Shown one piece after another: positions 32,617 through 40,781 of a DNA stretch of 64,000 bases. The notes under the pieces were generated by a model. The model had not been told where the DNA came from. It ran no database searches and saw only the letters and a program-made list of their open reading frames with translations. Location of the stretch: NCBI GenBank assembly GCA_963169455.1, contig CAUJDW010000157.1:1-64000 (forward strand), written 5' to 3'. The position numbers and the translations under genes are program-made. The number at the start of each line of letters is the position of its first letter. Position 1 is the first letter of the stretch. Source of the stretch: Bacteroidota bacterium (GTDB lineage: Bacteria > Bacteroidota > Bacteroidia > Chitinophagales > Saprospiraceae).

Positions 32617-33453
32617 ATGAAAAATCAATTGAAATCATCGCTTCTGTTTTTTGCCGCTGCCTTTCTGCTTTTCTTTTCAAGCTGTGAAAAAGAACCCGCC
32701 CCGGCGCCTGCCGCCGACGAGGCTACAATCGAAAAAGCAAAGGAATCGCTGCTCAGCCAGCAACTGATCCTTTCCTCTTTCCATATTGCCCAGCGCGGGG
32801 CGGAGCATGCCAATGGCATTGTTGACGGCGGCGCCGTGGAAAGCCGCTCGGATACCTGTGGCGACGTCACCGTTACACCACCAGATCCGCTGGTTTTCCC
32901 AAAGGTCATCACTGTTGATTTTGGGGCCGGCTGCACCGATGCTGATGGCAAGGTGAAATCAGGAAAAGTCGTAATGACAGTAGGGGCGTTCTGGGAGCCC
33001 AATGCCGGAATTACGGTTGCTTATGACAACTATTCGGAAGACGGAGTGAAAATCGAAGGCCAGTTCATTTTCACGAACCTGAGTACACCCTCCGCAGCTA
33101 TCCTGAGTATCACCGCCCAGGATATCAGGCTGACTGACCCCAACAACTACACTTTCTCCTTCAGCGGCAACCAAACCTACACCCAGGCCGCAGGCCATCC
33201 GACCTGGTGGAACTGGCACGACGATGTCTACCACGTTACCGGAAACATTTTCAGTTCCCTGACTAACGGCGAAACGGTGGACTGGCTCATCCAAACGCCC
33301 CTGGAAAAAGCCAATGCCTGCAACTACGTGAGCAAGGGGACGGGCATCCTCGACATCAACGGGCTGCCGGTAATTGTCGATTATGGAAACGGCGCCTGTG
33401 ATAACCAGGGAACATTCACGATCAATGGCCAGGTTTATCCGTTCTGGATGTAA
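32617..33453 (+). CDS. Hypothetical lipoprotein
   Basis: A 278-residue protein with a lipoprotein signal (LLFFAAAFLLFFSSC), then a Pro/Ala-rich linker (EKEPAPAPAADEA). The body has four Cys residues in addition, for example in SDTCGDVTVTPPDPLVFPKVITVDFGAGCTDADGKVKSGKV and in GNGACDNQGTFTINGQVYPFWM, and many beta-prone stretches. The phrase VITVDFGAGCTDADGK recurs in Bacteroidota lipoproteins of unknown role. It is monocistronic and ends before an inverted-repeat element and the terminator shared with dnaA. Confidence 0.75.
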   Translation: MKNQLKSSLLFFAAAFLLFFSSCEKEPAPAPAADEATIEKAKESLLSQQLILSSFHIAQRGAEHANGIVDGGAVESRSDTCGDVTVTPPDPLVFPKVITVDFGAGCTDADGKVKSGKVVMTVGAFWEPNAGITVAYDNYSEDGVKIEGQFIFTNLSTPSAAILSITAQDIRLTDPNNYTFSFSGNQTYTQAAGHPTWWNWHDDVYHVTGNIFSSLTNGETVDWLIQTPLEKANACNYVSKGTGILDINGLPVIVDYGNGACDNQGTFTINGQVYPFWM

Positions 33454-33470
33454 TAAACGAGGAGAAGGGC

Positions 33471-33583
33471 GTAACTATTTAGGGCTCCTTTAGCGGCAAT
33501 CTGGAACGCGGGCCTGTGGCCCTCCCAAGGCTCAGTGATTATCACTTCGCGGGTATAGCCCGCGTTCCAACCTAAATAGTTAC
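33471..33583. repeat. 113-base nested inverted-repeat element
   Basis: Terminal arms GTAACTATTTAGG (33471-33483) and CCTAAATAGTTAC (33571-33583) are exact reverse complements. Inside, TGGAACGCGGGC (33492-33503) pairs with GCCCGCGTTCCA (33558-33569), and AGTGATTATCACT forms a small central palindrome. The three-level symmetry and lack of coding sequence suggest a non-autonomous mobile element or a repeated cruciform sequence. Confidence 0.75.
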
Positions 33584-33591
33584 AGAAGGGC

Positions 33592-33632
33592 AAAAAAAGA
33601 GCCGCCGGAATCATCCAGGCGGCTCTTTTTTT
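33592..33632. terminator. Bidirectional terminator between lipoprotein gene and dnaA
   Basis: Perfect 15-base arms (33592-33606 and 33618-33632) with a GC core (GAGCCGCC/GGCGGCTC) and A/T tails on both sides, so it can act for both convergent transcripts. Confidence 0.92.
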
Positions 33633-33646
33633 CGGGGCGGGCTTGC

Positions 33647-35095
33647 CTACTGTTCGTGCAGGCTGAGCTTGATTTTCTTTTCGAGCTCCGATACGGTATC
33701 CTTGAAGATCGCGTCGGTTTCCATCAGATCCTGCACCGTTTTACAGGAGTAGATGACCGTGCTGTGGTCGCGGCCGCCAAAGGTTTCGCCTATGGCCTTG
33801 AGCGATTTGTCAGTGAGGTTTTTGGCCAGGTACATGGAAAGTTGCCGGGCTATGACGACCTGGCGTTTGCGGGTCTTGCCCTGCAGCTTATCCACATTCA
33901 GCCCGAAATGTTCCGCAACGAGCTTCTGGATATAGTCCACCGTGATCTCTTTATTGATCTGGCTGACGAAATTGCGGATCACCCGCTTGGCCAGTTCCAT
34001 GTCCACTTCCTGCTGGTTGAGGGAGGACTGCGCCACCAGTGAGACCAGCACGCCTTCCAGTTCCCGGATGTTGTTCTGGATGTTGAAGCAGATGAATTCC
34101 GTGACATCCTGGGGAATCTCGATGCCCTCCTGGCTCATTTTGGCCTCCAGGATGGCGATGCGGGTTTCCAGGTCCGGCGCCTGCAGGTCGGCCGACAAGC
34201 CCCATTTGAAGCGGGATATCAGGCGTTCCTCCATGCCGTCGAGGTCCTTGGGCGGCCGGTCGGAGGTCAGTACGATCTGTTTGCCGCTCTGATGCAACTG
34301 ATTGAAGATATGGAAAAATATCTCCTGGGTTTTTTGTTTGTTGGCCAGGAACTGTATGTCGTCCACGATGAGGACATCCACGAGTTGGTAAAAATTCACA
34401 AAGTCATTTACTGCGTTGTTTTTGATAGACTGGATGATCTGGTTGGTGAATTTTTCCGAAGAGACGTACAGCACCACCTTGTCCGGAAAGCGCTTCAGCA
34501 CATCGTTGCCGATGGCGTGCGCCAGGTGCGTTTTCCCCAGGCCAACATCTCCGAAGATGACGAGCGGGTTAAAGGAAGTGCCGCCCGGTTTCTTGGCGAT
34601 GGCCAGCCCTGCCGAACGGGCCAGGCGGTTGCAGTCTCCCTCGATGTAGTTGTCGAACAGATAATTCGGGTTGAGCTGCGGGTCGATCCTGACCTTTTTA
34701 ATCCCGGGGATGACAAAGGGGTTTTTGATAGCCTGGTAATCGACCATGCCGGGAGCGAGGCTATCCCCGCTGCCCGCACCGCCATTTGCAGCGGCGGCTT
34801 TCAGCGGTTTGGCGCTGTGGTTGTGCCCGTGATGGCCGCCGTTGTTCATCAGTATCTGATACTCCAGCCGGCCCTGGTCGCCCAATTCGCGGCGAATGGT
34901 CATCTTCAGGAGGTTGACGTAATGTTCCTCCAGCCATTCATAGAAAAATTTGTTTGGGACTTGAATGGTAAGGGCATTTTCCTCCAGGCGGACCGGTTTG
35001 ATCGGCTCGAACCAGGTCCTGAAACTCTGTTGGTTTACGTTCTTACGAATAGTCTGCAGACAGTTATCCCAGACTGTAGCATGATCTCTTGTCAT
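33647..35095 (-). CDS. dnaA: Chromosomal replication initiator protein DnaA
   Basis: A 482-residue AAA+ initiator that binds DnaA boxes and opens oriC. Domain I is at 1-75, followed by a linker rich in His, Asn and Gly (GGHHGHNHS, about 86-94). The ATPase core has Walker A GDVGLGKTH at about 182-190 and Walker B VLIVDDIQFLANK. The C-terminal helix-turn-helix carries the signature GGRDHSTVIYSCKTV. The length and order match the family. The region upstream (35096-35628) contains probable DnaA boxes and an AT-rich stretch, so the gene most likely flanks the origin. Confidence 0.98.
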   Translation of the reverse strand: MTRDHATVWDNCLQTIRKNVNQQSFRTWFEPIKPVRLEENALTIQVPNKFFYEWLEEHYVNLLKMTIRRELGDQGRLEYQILMNNGGHHGHNHSAKPLKAAAANGGAGSGDSLAPGMVDYQAIKNPFVIPGIKKVRIDPQLNPNYLFDNYIEGDCNRLARSAGLAIAKKPGGTSFNPLVIFGDVGLGKTHLAHAIGNDVLKRFPDKVVLYVSSEKFTNQIIQSIKNNAVNDFVNFYQLVDVLIVDDIQFLANKQKTQEIFFHIFNQLHQSGKQIVLTSDRPPKDLDGMEERLISRFKWGLSADLQAPDLETRIAILEAKMSQEGIEIPQDVTEFICFNIQNNIRELEGVLVSLVAQSSLNQQEVDMELAKRVIRNFVSQINKEITVDYIQKLVAEHFGLNVDKLQGKTRKRQVVIARQLSMYLAKNLTDKSLKAIGETFGGRDHSTVIYSCKTVQDLMETDAIFKDTVSELEKKIKLSLHEQ

Positions 35096-35628
35096 TACCC
35101 AGTTGATAGCTGTAGTGAAAAAATGAAATTCCTGACTTAAAAAGCCTAGAGTATCAGCAAGTTAGGTTCATAAGGCGACGCAACGGAAGGGTTGGATGCC
35201 AATCCTCGCATTGGTTGTAACTACCGGATCTAAATGTTGTTTCTTGTGCCCAACTTAGATAAAAGGAGGATTACAAAGGTGGGAAAAAATCTCTAAACAT
35301 GAAACGGATGTTGATAAGTTTTCCCGTTTTTTTTTGCCCCTCCGCCGTAAGTGTTTTAAAAGGCCAGTAAGTGAAAACTTTATACATTTCCGTCAAAAGC
35401 CTGCTATCTACCCCCACCTTTTCGGGCCGATTGTGGATAACAATGCTTTTGTTGTGGATACAGGTTTTAATTATTTGTAAATCAATTTTTTACAAACAAT
35501 AAAATCCATACTCCAACTGCCGCCCGGCGAGCTTCCGCAGGCTGGAGGGCTCTGCTTTCGGAGGAGGCGCCGGCCCGGCAAAGATAGTTTCGTATATTCG
35601 CTCCCGAAAAACCAAACAAGCCCGGATT
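35096..35628. other. oriC: Probable chromosomal origin (oriC) beside dnaA
   Basis: A 533-base gene-free region between dnaA and the dehydrogenase gene. It contains one consensus DnaA box in reverse orientation, TGTGGATAA at 35432-35440, and a near-consensus TGTGGATAC at 35453-35461, 21 bases apart, plus a weaker TGTTGATAA at 35309-35317. Directly beside the boxes, 35462-35510 is very AT-rich and includes a TTTGTAAA/TTTACAAA inverted repeat (35474-35481/35489-35496), suitable as an unwinding element. In many bacteria oriC lies next to dnaA; in Bacteroidota this is not universal, so the call is provisional. Confidence 0.6.
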
Positions 35629-36519
35629 ATGCAAAAAGTAACAGTTATCGGCGCCGGCACAATGGGCAACGGCATTGCCCATGTGTTCGCCATGCACGGA
35701 TACCAGGTTTCCCTGGTTGACGTCGCTCAGGCCGCCCTTGATAAAGGTATGGTGGCCATCGAGAAAAACCTCGGCCGGATGGTGGCCAAGGAGAAGGTTA
35801 CCGAAATGGAAATGAAGGCGGCTCTGGCCCGGATCAAAACCTTTACCAGCCTTGCGGAAGGGGTGCGGGAAGCAGAGCTCGTCGTAGAGGCGGCTACTGA
35901 AAACGTGGGCCTGAAACTGAAGATATTCGAAGAAATGGACGCCCATGCCCCTCAGGGCGCCATCCTGGCTTCCAATACTTCTTCCATCTCCATAACCCGC
36001 ATCGCCGCCGCAACCAAACGCCCCGGCCAGGTGATCGGCATGCACTTCATGAATCCCGTGCCCGTCATGAAACTGGTGGAGGTGATCCGGGGCTATTCCA
36101 CTACCGATGAAGTGGCGGCCATCATCATGAACCTATCCTCCAGGCTTGGAAAGGCGCCCGTGGAAGTCAACGATTATCCGGGCTTCATCTCCAACCGGAT
36201 CCTGATGCCCATGATCAACGAGGCCATTTATTCCCTGTTTGAAGGGGTGGCCGGGGTGGAAGAAATCGATACGGTGATGAAACTGGGCATGGCCCATCCC
36301 ATGGGGCCCCTGCAACTGGCCGATTTCATCGGGCTGGATGTCTGCCTGTCCATCCTCAATGTGCTGTCCGAAGGCTTTGGAAACCCCAAATACGCCCCCT
36401 GCCCCCTGCTGGTAAACATGGTGATGGCCGGCAAACTGGGCGCCAAGGCGGGCGAAGGCTTCTATACCTATAAGCACGGAAGTAAAGAACTCGTGGTGGC
36501 GGAAGTGTTTCGGCGGTGA
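35629..36519 (+). CDS. 3-hydroxybutyryl-CoA dehydrogenase
   Basis: A 296-residue NAD-dependent dehydrogenase that interconverts 3-hydroxyacyl-CoA and acetoacetyl-CoA-type substrates. N-terminal Rossmann motif VIGAGTMGNGIAHVFA, then LASNTSSISITRIAAAT and the catalytic His region GMHFMNPVPVMKLVEVIRG; the C-terminal dimer domain has DYPGFISNRILMPMINEAI and MKLGMAHPMGPLQLADFIGLD. Length fits the short single-function Hbd/PaaH type. It acts in butyrate-like, PHB or fatty acid metabolism; no other pathway gene is next to it. It ends at a strong terminator. Confidence 0.93.
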   Translation: MQKVTVIGAGTMGNGIAHVFAMHGYQVSLVDVAQAALDKGMVAIEKNLGRMVAKEKVTEMEMKAALARIKTFTSLAEGVREAELVVEAATENVGLKLKIFEEMDAHAPQGAILASNTSSISITRIAAATKRPGQVIGMHFMNPVPVMKLVEVIRGYSTTDEVAAIIMNLSSRLGKAPVEVNDYPGFISNRILMPMINEAIYSLFEGVAGVEEIDTVMKLGMAHPMGPLQLADFIGLDVCLSILNVLSEGFGNPKYAPCPLLVNMVMAGKLGAKAGEGFYTYKHGSKELVVAEVFRR

Positions 36520-36524
36520 GTTTA

Positions 36525-36568
36525 TTTTTACACCCGCGGGGTTTGGGAAAACCCCGCGGGTGTAAAAA
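36525..36568. terminator. Strong bidirectional-type terminator
   Basis: Arms of 20 bases (36525-36544 and 36549-36568) are exact reverse complements around a 4-base loop, with a GC core and T5/A5 ends. It terminates the dehydrogenase transcript and insulates the promoter at 36593. Confidence 0.9.
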
Positions 36569-36592
36569 ATAAAACGAAATGTTTTTTTATAA

Positions 36593-36623
36593 TTGCAATT
36601 AAACATTTTTTGTTTTATATTTG
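36593..36623 (+). promoter_or_regulatory. Bacteroidota-type promoter for glucosaminidase gene
   Basis: A -7 box TATATTTG (36616-36623) matches TAnnTTTG, with TTG at 36593-36595 upstream at a 20-base spacing, as expected for the -33 element. The predicted leader to the ATG at 36660 is about 30 bases. Confidence 0.65.
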
Positions 36624-36659
36624 CATCATACGCGATTATTTCAACCAAAACGACAGCGC

Positions 36660-37526
36660 ATGATGCAATATGGACTCACCCAGGCACAGCAAAACGGGAT
36701 AGCGGTTTCTCTCAGGGGCGTATCCGATTACATCAACCGGAACTGGTTTAGGGCCTTAATGCTGGGGATGGGGCTCTACGCCTTGTTCTTTAAGGATATT
36801 TCCATTGAGGTTGGGCTGGGCGCCCCGCCGGCCGGTTCGCTGATCGTTTCTCCGGAAGGGGTGCAGGAGATTTCCCCTGGGGGCGCCTCCGCTTTCCCTG
36901 CAGCATACCGGGAAGAGGGCCCGCGCAATGTCTCCCAGGTGCAAGCAGGCAACAGCACCTCCGGGAAAAACAAAAGCCCGGACAAACGGACGGCCAATGA
37001 CTTCTCCAACCTCACCTTTATCCTGAGCCCGGATTATGCGCGCCGCAAAAATGTCCACCCCGATATCGTGGAAGCAAAAATCGGAACCTGTAAGGCATAT
37101 ATCGAGCAGTACGCCCCGCTCGCCTTGCAGGAAATGCGGGAATACGGCATCCCCGCCAGCATTACCCTGGCGCAGGGCCTGCTGGAGTCCAACGCCGGTG
37201 AAAGCCGCTTGTCCCGGGAGTCGAACAACCACTTCGGCATCAAGTGCCGGAGTAAATGCCGGGGCTGCACCTGCCGCAACTATACAGACGATGACATCTA
37301 CGACATGTTCCGGGTGTTCGATGCCCCGGGCGAGAGCTACCGCGAGCATTCCCTGCTGCTGAACAGCCCCCGCTACAAACACCTGCTCAAACTGCGGCAA
37401 ACGGACTACAAAGGCTGGGCGCACGGCCTGAAGAAAGCGGGCTACGCCACAGACAGGCGATATGCCGAAAAACTCATCCAGATCATCGAGTTTCTCAGGC
37501 TCCACAGGTACGACCGGGCTGCCTGA
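36660..37526 (+). CDS. Membrane-anchored glucosaminidase-domain protein
   Basis: A 288-residue protein with an N-terminal hydrophobic anchor (about 27-46, NWFRALMLGMGLYALFF) and no cleavable signal. A Ser/Gly-rich linker leads to the glucosaminidase (GH73-like) domain at about 140-288: YIEQYAPLALQEMREYGIPASITLAQGLLESNAGESRLSRESNNHFGIKC, where the Glu in LLESNAG is the likely catalytic acid. A Cys cluster (KCRSKCRGCTC) replaces a loop that is Gly/Ser-rich in the paralogue at 53268-54377. It likely hydrolyses peptidoglycan glycan strands in the periplasm. ATG codons at 36660 and 36663 are both possible starts. Confidence 0.88.
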   Translation: MMQYGLTQAQQNGIAVSLRGVSDYINRNWFRALMLGMGLYALFFKDISIEVGLGAPPAGSLIVSPEGVQEISPGGASAFPAAYREEGPRNVSQVQAGNSTSGKNKSPDKRTANDFSNLTFILSPDYARRKNVHPDIVEAKIGTCKAYIEQYAPLALQEMREYGIPASITLAQGLLESNAGESRLSRESNNHFGIKCRSKCRGCTCRNYTDDDIYDMFRVFDAPGESYREHSLLLNSPRYKHLLKLRQTDYKGWAHGLKKAGYATDRRYAEKLIQIIEFLRLHRYDRAA

Positions 37527-37529
37527 ACC

Positions 37530-37567
37530 AAAAAAGCCGCTCCGAAGTTACTTCGAAGCGGCTTTTT
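37530..37567 (+). terminator. Terminator after glucosaminidase gene
   Basis: A-rich left flank, GCCGCTCCGAAG paired with CTTCGAAGCGGC around a TTA loop (one mismatch), followed by six T. Confidence 0.9.
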
Positions 37568-37619
37568 TACTATTTTCGGCGGGACAGCCGAAAATCTTCA
37601 TTGCGAAAAATCAACTTCT

Positions 37620-38168
37620 ATGGCCGGCTTGCTGGAGCAGTTGTCTGCAGCTATAAACAGGCTCAACGAATGGGTAGGGCGGGCGGTGTCCTGGCTTTGC
37701 GCCGCACTGGTGTTGCTGGTCTGTTTTGACGTCGTAACGCGCTACCTCTTCAGCGCCACAGCAGCCTGGATCATGGAACTGGAATGGCACCTATTCGCCC
37801 TGATCTTCCTCCTGGGGGCCGGTTATGCCTTCCGGCACGGCCGCCATGTACGGGTCGACCTGTTTTACGCCGGCTTTTCAGTTAAAGACAAAGCCTGGGT
37901 CGACTTCCTGGGAGCCCTGCTGTTCCTGCTTCCCTGGTGCCTGCTCATCACCTACACCTCCTTTGGATATGCCCTGAGTTCCTATGAGATCAGAGAAACC
38001 TCGCCAGACCCCGGCGGCCTTCCGGCTCGTTACCTCATAAAATTTTCGATCGTTATTGGCGCGGCCTTGCTGTTGCTGCAGGGCATCGCCAGCCTGATCG
38101 ATTCGGCCCTCGTGCTGGCCGGGGAAAAATCACCGGATGGGGAAAAAGGCCAAACGGATACCAAATAA
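37620..38168 (+). CDS. TRAP transporter small permease (DctQ family)
   Basis: A 182-residue inner-membrane protein with four helices. Family features are VCFDVVTRYLFSATAAWIMELEWHLFALIFLLGAGYAFRHGRHVRVDLFY, including the EW motif and the H-VRVD stretch. It is followed by the large permease after 9 bases. The binding protein gene lies convergent on the opposite strand. The small subunit is of the longer type that pairs with 2-oxoacid binding proteins. Confidence 0.9.
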   Translation: MAGLLEQLSAAINRLNEWVGRAVSWLCAALVLLVCFDVVTRYLFSATAAWIMELEWHLFALIFLLGAGYAFRHGRHVRVDLFYAGFSVKDKAWVDFLGALLFLLPWCLLITYTSFGYALSSYEIRETSPDPGGLPARYLIKFSIVIGAALLLLQGIASLIDSALVLAGEKSPDGEKGQTDTK

Positions 38169-38177
38169 GGCAAGCAA

Positions 38178-39482
38178 ATGGAAATTCTGGCGCTACTGCT
38201 CTTCATAAGCATTTTCCTGCTCATCCTGTACGGCTACCCGGTTGCCTTCACACTGGGAGGGATTTCCGTTTTATACGCTCTGTGTTTTCTGGACCCCGGA
38301 ACCTTTACGGCGCTGCCGCCACGCATTATGGGGGTAATGAGCAACTACGTCCTGCTCGCGGTGCCCCTCTTTGTTTTCATGGGCATTATGCTTGAAAAGT
38401 CGGGCCTGGCGGAAAGCCTGCTGGAAGCCATGGCCATGCTGTTCGGCGGGCTCAAAGGAGGGCTTGCCGTCAGCGTGGTGATCGTCGGAGCCTTGCTGGC
38501 CGCTTCAACCGGAATAGTGGGCGCGACCGTTGTGACCATGGGCTTGATCAGCCTGCCGACTATGCTCAAGCGGGGGTATAAACCCGAACTGGCAACAGGC
38601 GCAATCGCTGCTTCGGGCACACTGGGGCAAATTATCCCGCCATCGGTCGTGCTCGTTTTACTGGGCAGTGTCATGAATGTTTCGGTCGGGCAGTTGTTCG
38701 CTGCAGCGCTGTTGCCCGGTTTGCTGCTGGTGGCGGGCTACATTATCTATATCATCATTCTGGCAAAATTCAGGCCGGAGTTCGCGCCGGGCATGCCGGA
38801 ATCGGAGGTCACAGCCTTCCGCAGGGAAGGCTTCTGGGGCAAGGTGCTGAAAGCCTTCCTGATGCCGCTCTTCCTGATCATCGCCGTCCTGGGATCCATT
38901 TTTACAGGCATCGCATCCCCGACGGAAGCGGCGGCAGTGGGAGCCTTTGGGGCAGCTTTGCTTACTGTGCTTCAGGGGAAATTTTCCTGGGAGGTTCTGA
39001 AAGTGGTTTCAAGAGAAACCACCCACCTGACGAGCATGGTTTTCGTCATTCTGATGGGCGCAACTGTTTTTTCATTCGTCTTCCGGGAAATGAACGGGGA
39101 TGTTTACCTCGTAAACCTCATACGGGCTTCCAACCTTTCGCCGATGGGCTTCCTGGCGCTGGTCATGATCGTCGTTTTCATCGCCGGTTTTTTCATCGAC
39201 TTTATCGAGATCGTCTTTATCATCGTACCTGTGGTAGCTCCCATTTTCGTGGAGTTAAACATAGACCTCATCTGGGTCGGCGTGCTGCTGGGGCTCAACC
39301 TTCAAACTTCCTTCCTCTCGCCGCCTTTCGGTTTTTCCCTCTTTTACCTTAAAGGCGTGGCGCCGCCGGAAATCACCACCGCCCACCTGTACCGGGGCAT
39401 CATACCTTTTGTGCTTATTCAACTATTGTTCCTGCTGGTTCTGATCCTGTTCCCGGGCCTCATTTATGTGCTGGTGAAATAG
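38178..39482 (+). CDS. TRAP transporter large permease (DctM family)
   Basis: A 434-residue transporter subunit with about 11 to 12 helices. Typical segments are LLAVPLFVFMGIMLEKSGLAESLLEAMAMLFGGLKGGLAVSVVIVGALLAASTGIVGATVVTMGLISLPTMLKRGYKPELATGAIAASGTLGQIIPPSVVLVLLG and NLQTSFLSPPFGFSLFYLKGV. It differs clearly from the DctM of the uronate locus and is closer to the sub-type seen in dicarboxylate or 2-oxoacid systems. Its stop is 4 bases before the convergent stop of the binding-protein gene. Confidence 0.92.
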   Translation: MEILALLLFISIFLLILYGYPVAFTLGGISVLYALCFLDPGTFTALPPRIMGVMSNYVLLAVPLFVFMGIMLEKSGLAESLLEAMAMLFGGLKGGLAVSVVIVGALLAASTGIVGATVVTMGLISLPTMLKRGYKPELATGAIAASGTLGQIIPPSVVLVLLGSVMNVSVGQLFAAALLPGLLLVAGYIIYIIILAKFRPEFAPGMPESEVTAFRREGFWGKVLKAFLMPLFLIIAVLGSIFTGIASPTEAAAVGAFGAALLTVLQGKFSWEVLKVVSRETTHLTSMVFVILMGATVFSFVFREMNGDVYLVNLIRASNLSPMGFLALVMIVVFIAGFFIDFIEIVFIIVPVVAPIFVELNIDLIWVGVLLGLNLQTSFLSPPFGFSLFYLKGVAPPEITTAHLYRGIIPFVLIQLLFLLVLILFPGLIYVLVK

Positions 39483-39486
39483 ACTT

Positions 39487-40629
39487 TTACCCCAGCCTCA
39501 GGGTTGCATCGCCCTGAAGCTGGCCATAAAAGAGTTGTTCTGTGATCTGGGAGTAGTTCACCGCCTTTTTCCGGAAGGCGTCGTAGGATTCGTACACCTT
39601 GCGGCCAAAAGCATCGGCGGCCGTGATCTCCGATATCACTTCTTCGGTGAGGGCCCGCATTTTTTCGACCACCTCGGTGGGAAACCGGCGCAGGTTTATG
39701 CCTTTTTGCAGCAGTTGGGAGAGCGCTTCGGCGTTTTTTGCCTCCATTTCCGCAAGCGTCCAGACGTGCACCCGCAGGGCCGATGTCCTCAGAATGGCCC
39801 GAAGGTCGGCCGGCAGGCTGTCGTAGAGTTGCTTGTTTATGAAAAACTCCAGCATGGTGCCGGGTTCGTGCCAGCCAGGGCTGTAGTAGTACCTGGCGAT
39901 CTCGTGAAAACCCATTAGCATATCGTGGTAAGGCCCCAGCCATTCCGTCGCGTCGATGACGCCCCGCTCCAGGCCGGTGTAAATCTCTCCGCCAGCCATC
40001 AGCACCGGGGCGCCGCCCGCTTTTTCCAGTACGTTGCCCCCCAGGCCCGGAATGCGCATCTTCAGCCCCTTGAGGTCCGCTATACTGTTTATTTCCCGGT
40101 TGAACCAGCCGCCCATCTGCACGCCTGTATTTCCTCCGGGCATGGGCACCAGGTTGAAATCGCGGTAAAGTTCTTCCCACATTTCCATGCCCCCGCCGCT
40201 AAGCAGCCAGGCGTTGAGCTGCTGGGCGTTCATGCCAAAGGGCACCGAGGCAAAAAACTGAGCGGACGGGGCTTTTCCCGCCCAGTAATAGGCAGACCCT
40301 GACCCCATTTCCGCACCTCCGGCCCTGACGGTGTCAAACGCTTCGAGCGCAGGCACCAGTTCGCCGCCCCCGTAAACGCGAATTTGAATCCTGCCTCCCG
40401 ACACCTGCTCGACCGTTTCGGCAAAACGGGTGCAGGCCTCGCCTATGATGGGAAAGTTGGGCGGCCAGGTGGTTACCATTTTCCACTGGTATCGCTTGCC
40501 GGTAATCAGGTTGGGGGCGCCGGGTTCTTCCTGCCCGTAATTTTTTCCGCCCAGGGCGCGAATGGCAAAGGGCAGGGAAATGGTTCCTAAGGCCAGGCCT
40601 TTAAAGAAGGCCTTTCTGGATATTTTCAT
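39487..40629 (-). CDS. TRAP transporter substrate-binding protein, TakP-like
   Basis: A 380-residue periplasmic receptor. The N terminus (MKISRKAFFKGLALGTISLPFAIRA) has only one basic pair before the hydrophobic stretch, so a Sec or Tat signal is possible. The fold signature matches TakP-type receptors for 2-oxoacids with a cation: YQWKMVTTWPPNFPIIGEACTRFAETVEQVSGGRIQIRVYGGGELVPALEAFDTVRAG, QMGGWFNREINSIADLKGLKMRIPGLGGNVLEKAGG and DATEWLGPYHDMLMGFHEIARYYYSPGWHEPG. It is on the opposite strand from its likely permeases, with convergent ends 4 bases apart. Confidence 0.9.
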   Translation of the reverse strand: MKISRKAFFKGLALGTISLPFAIRALGGKNYGQEEPGAPNLITGKRYQWKMVTTWPPNFPIIGEACTRFAETVEQVSGGRIQIRVYGGGELVPALEAFDTVRAGGAEMGSGSAYYWAGKAPSAQFFASVPFGMNAQQLNAWLLSGGGMEMWEELYRDFNLVPMPGGNTGVQMGGWFNREINSIADLKGLKMRIPGLGGNVLEKAGGAPVLMAGGEIYTGLERGVIDATEWLGPYHDMLMGFHEIARYYYSPGWHEPGTMLEFFINKQLYDSLPADLRAILRTSALRVHVWTLAEMEAKNAEALSQLLQKGINLRRFPTEVVEKMRALTEEVISEITAADAFGRKVYESYDAFRKKAVNYSQITEQLFYGQLQGDATLRLG

Positions 40630-40755
40630 GCGGTTGTGTTTTTTTCTCCTGGCTCAGCTGTGCGGTTAAAGATAAAGAAATTCCGTTTTGAACTCCAGGG
40701 CCGGTTTTTTTGGAGCGGGAGGGCCTCTGGTTATTTTAAAACACAAAAAGTTTTG

Positions 40756-40763
40756 TATATTTG
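40756..40763 (+). promoter_or_regulatory. Bacteroidota -7 box upstream of radical SAM gene
   Basis: TATATTTG at 40756-40763 matches TAnnTTTG. It overlaps a possible TTG codon at 40761, which argues for the downstream TTG at 40782 as translation start. No clear -33 TTG was found. Confidence 0.5.
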
Positions 40764-40781
40764 GTTCGTAAAACAAAAACA

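Noticed and set aside
35236..35262. Further copy of the TAAGTAGTTGG element near oriC (GTGCCCAACTTAG)
   Set aside because: Only about ten bases match and no second arm is present.
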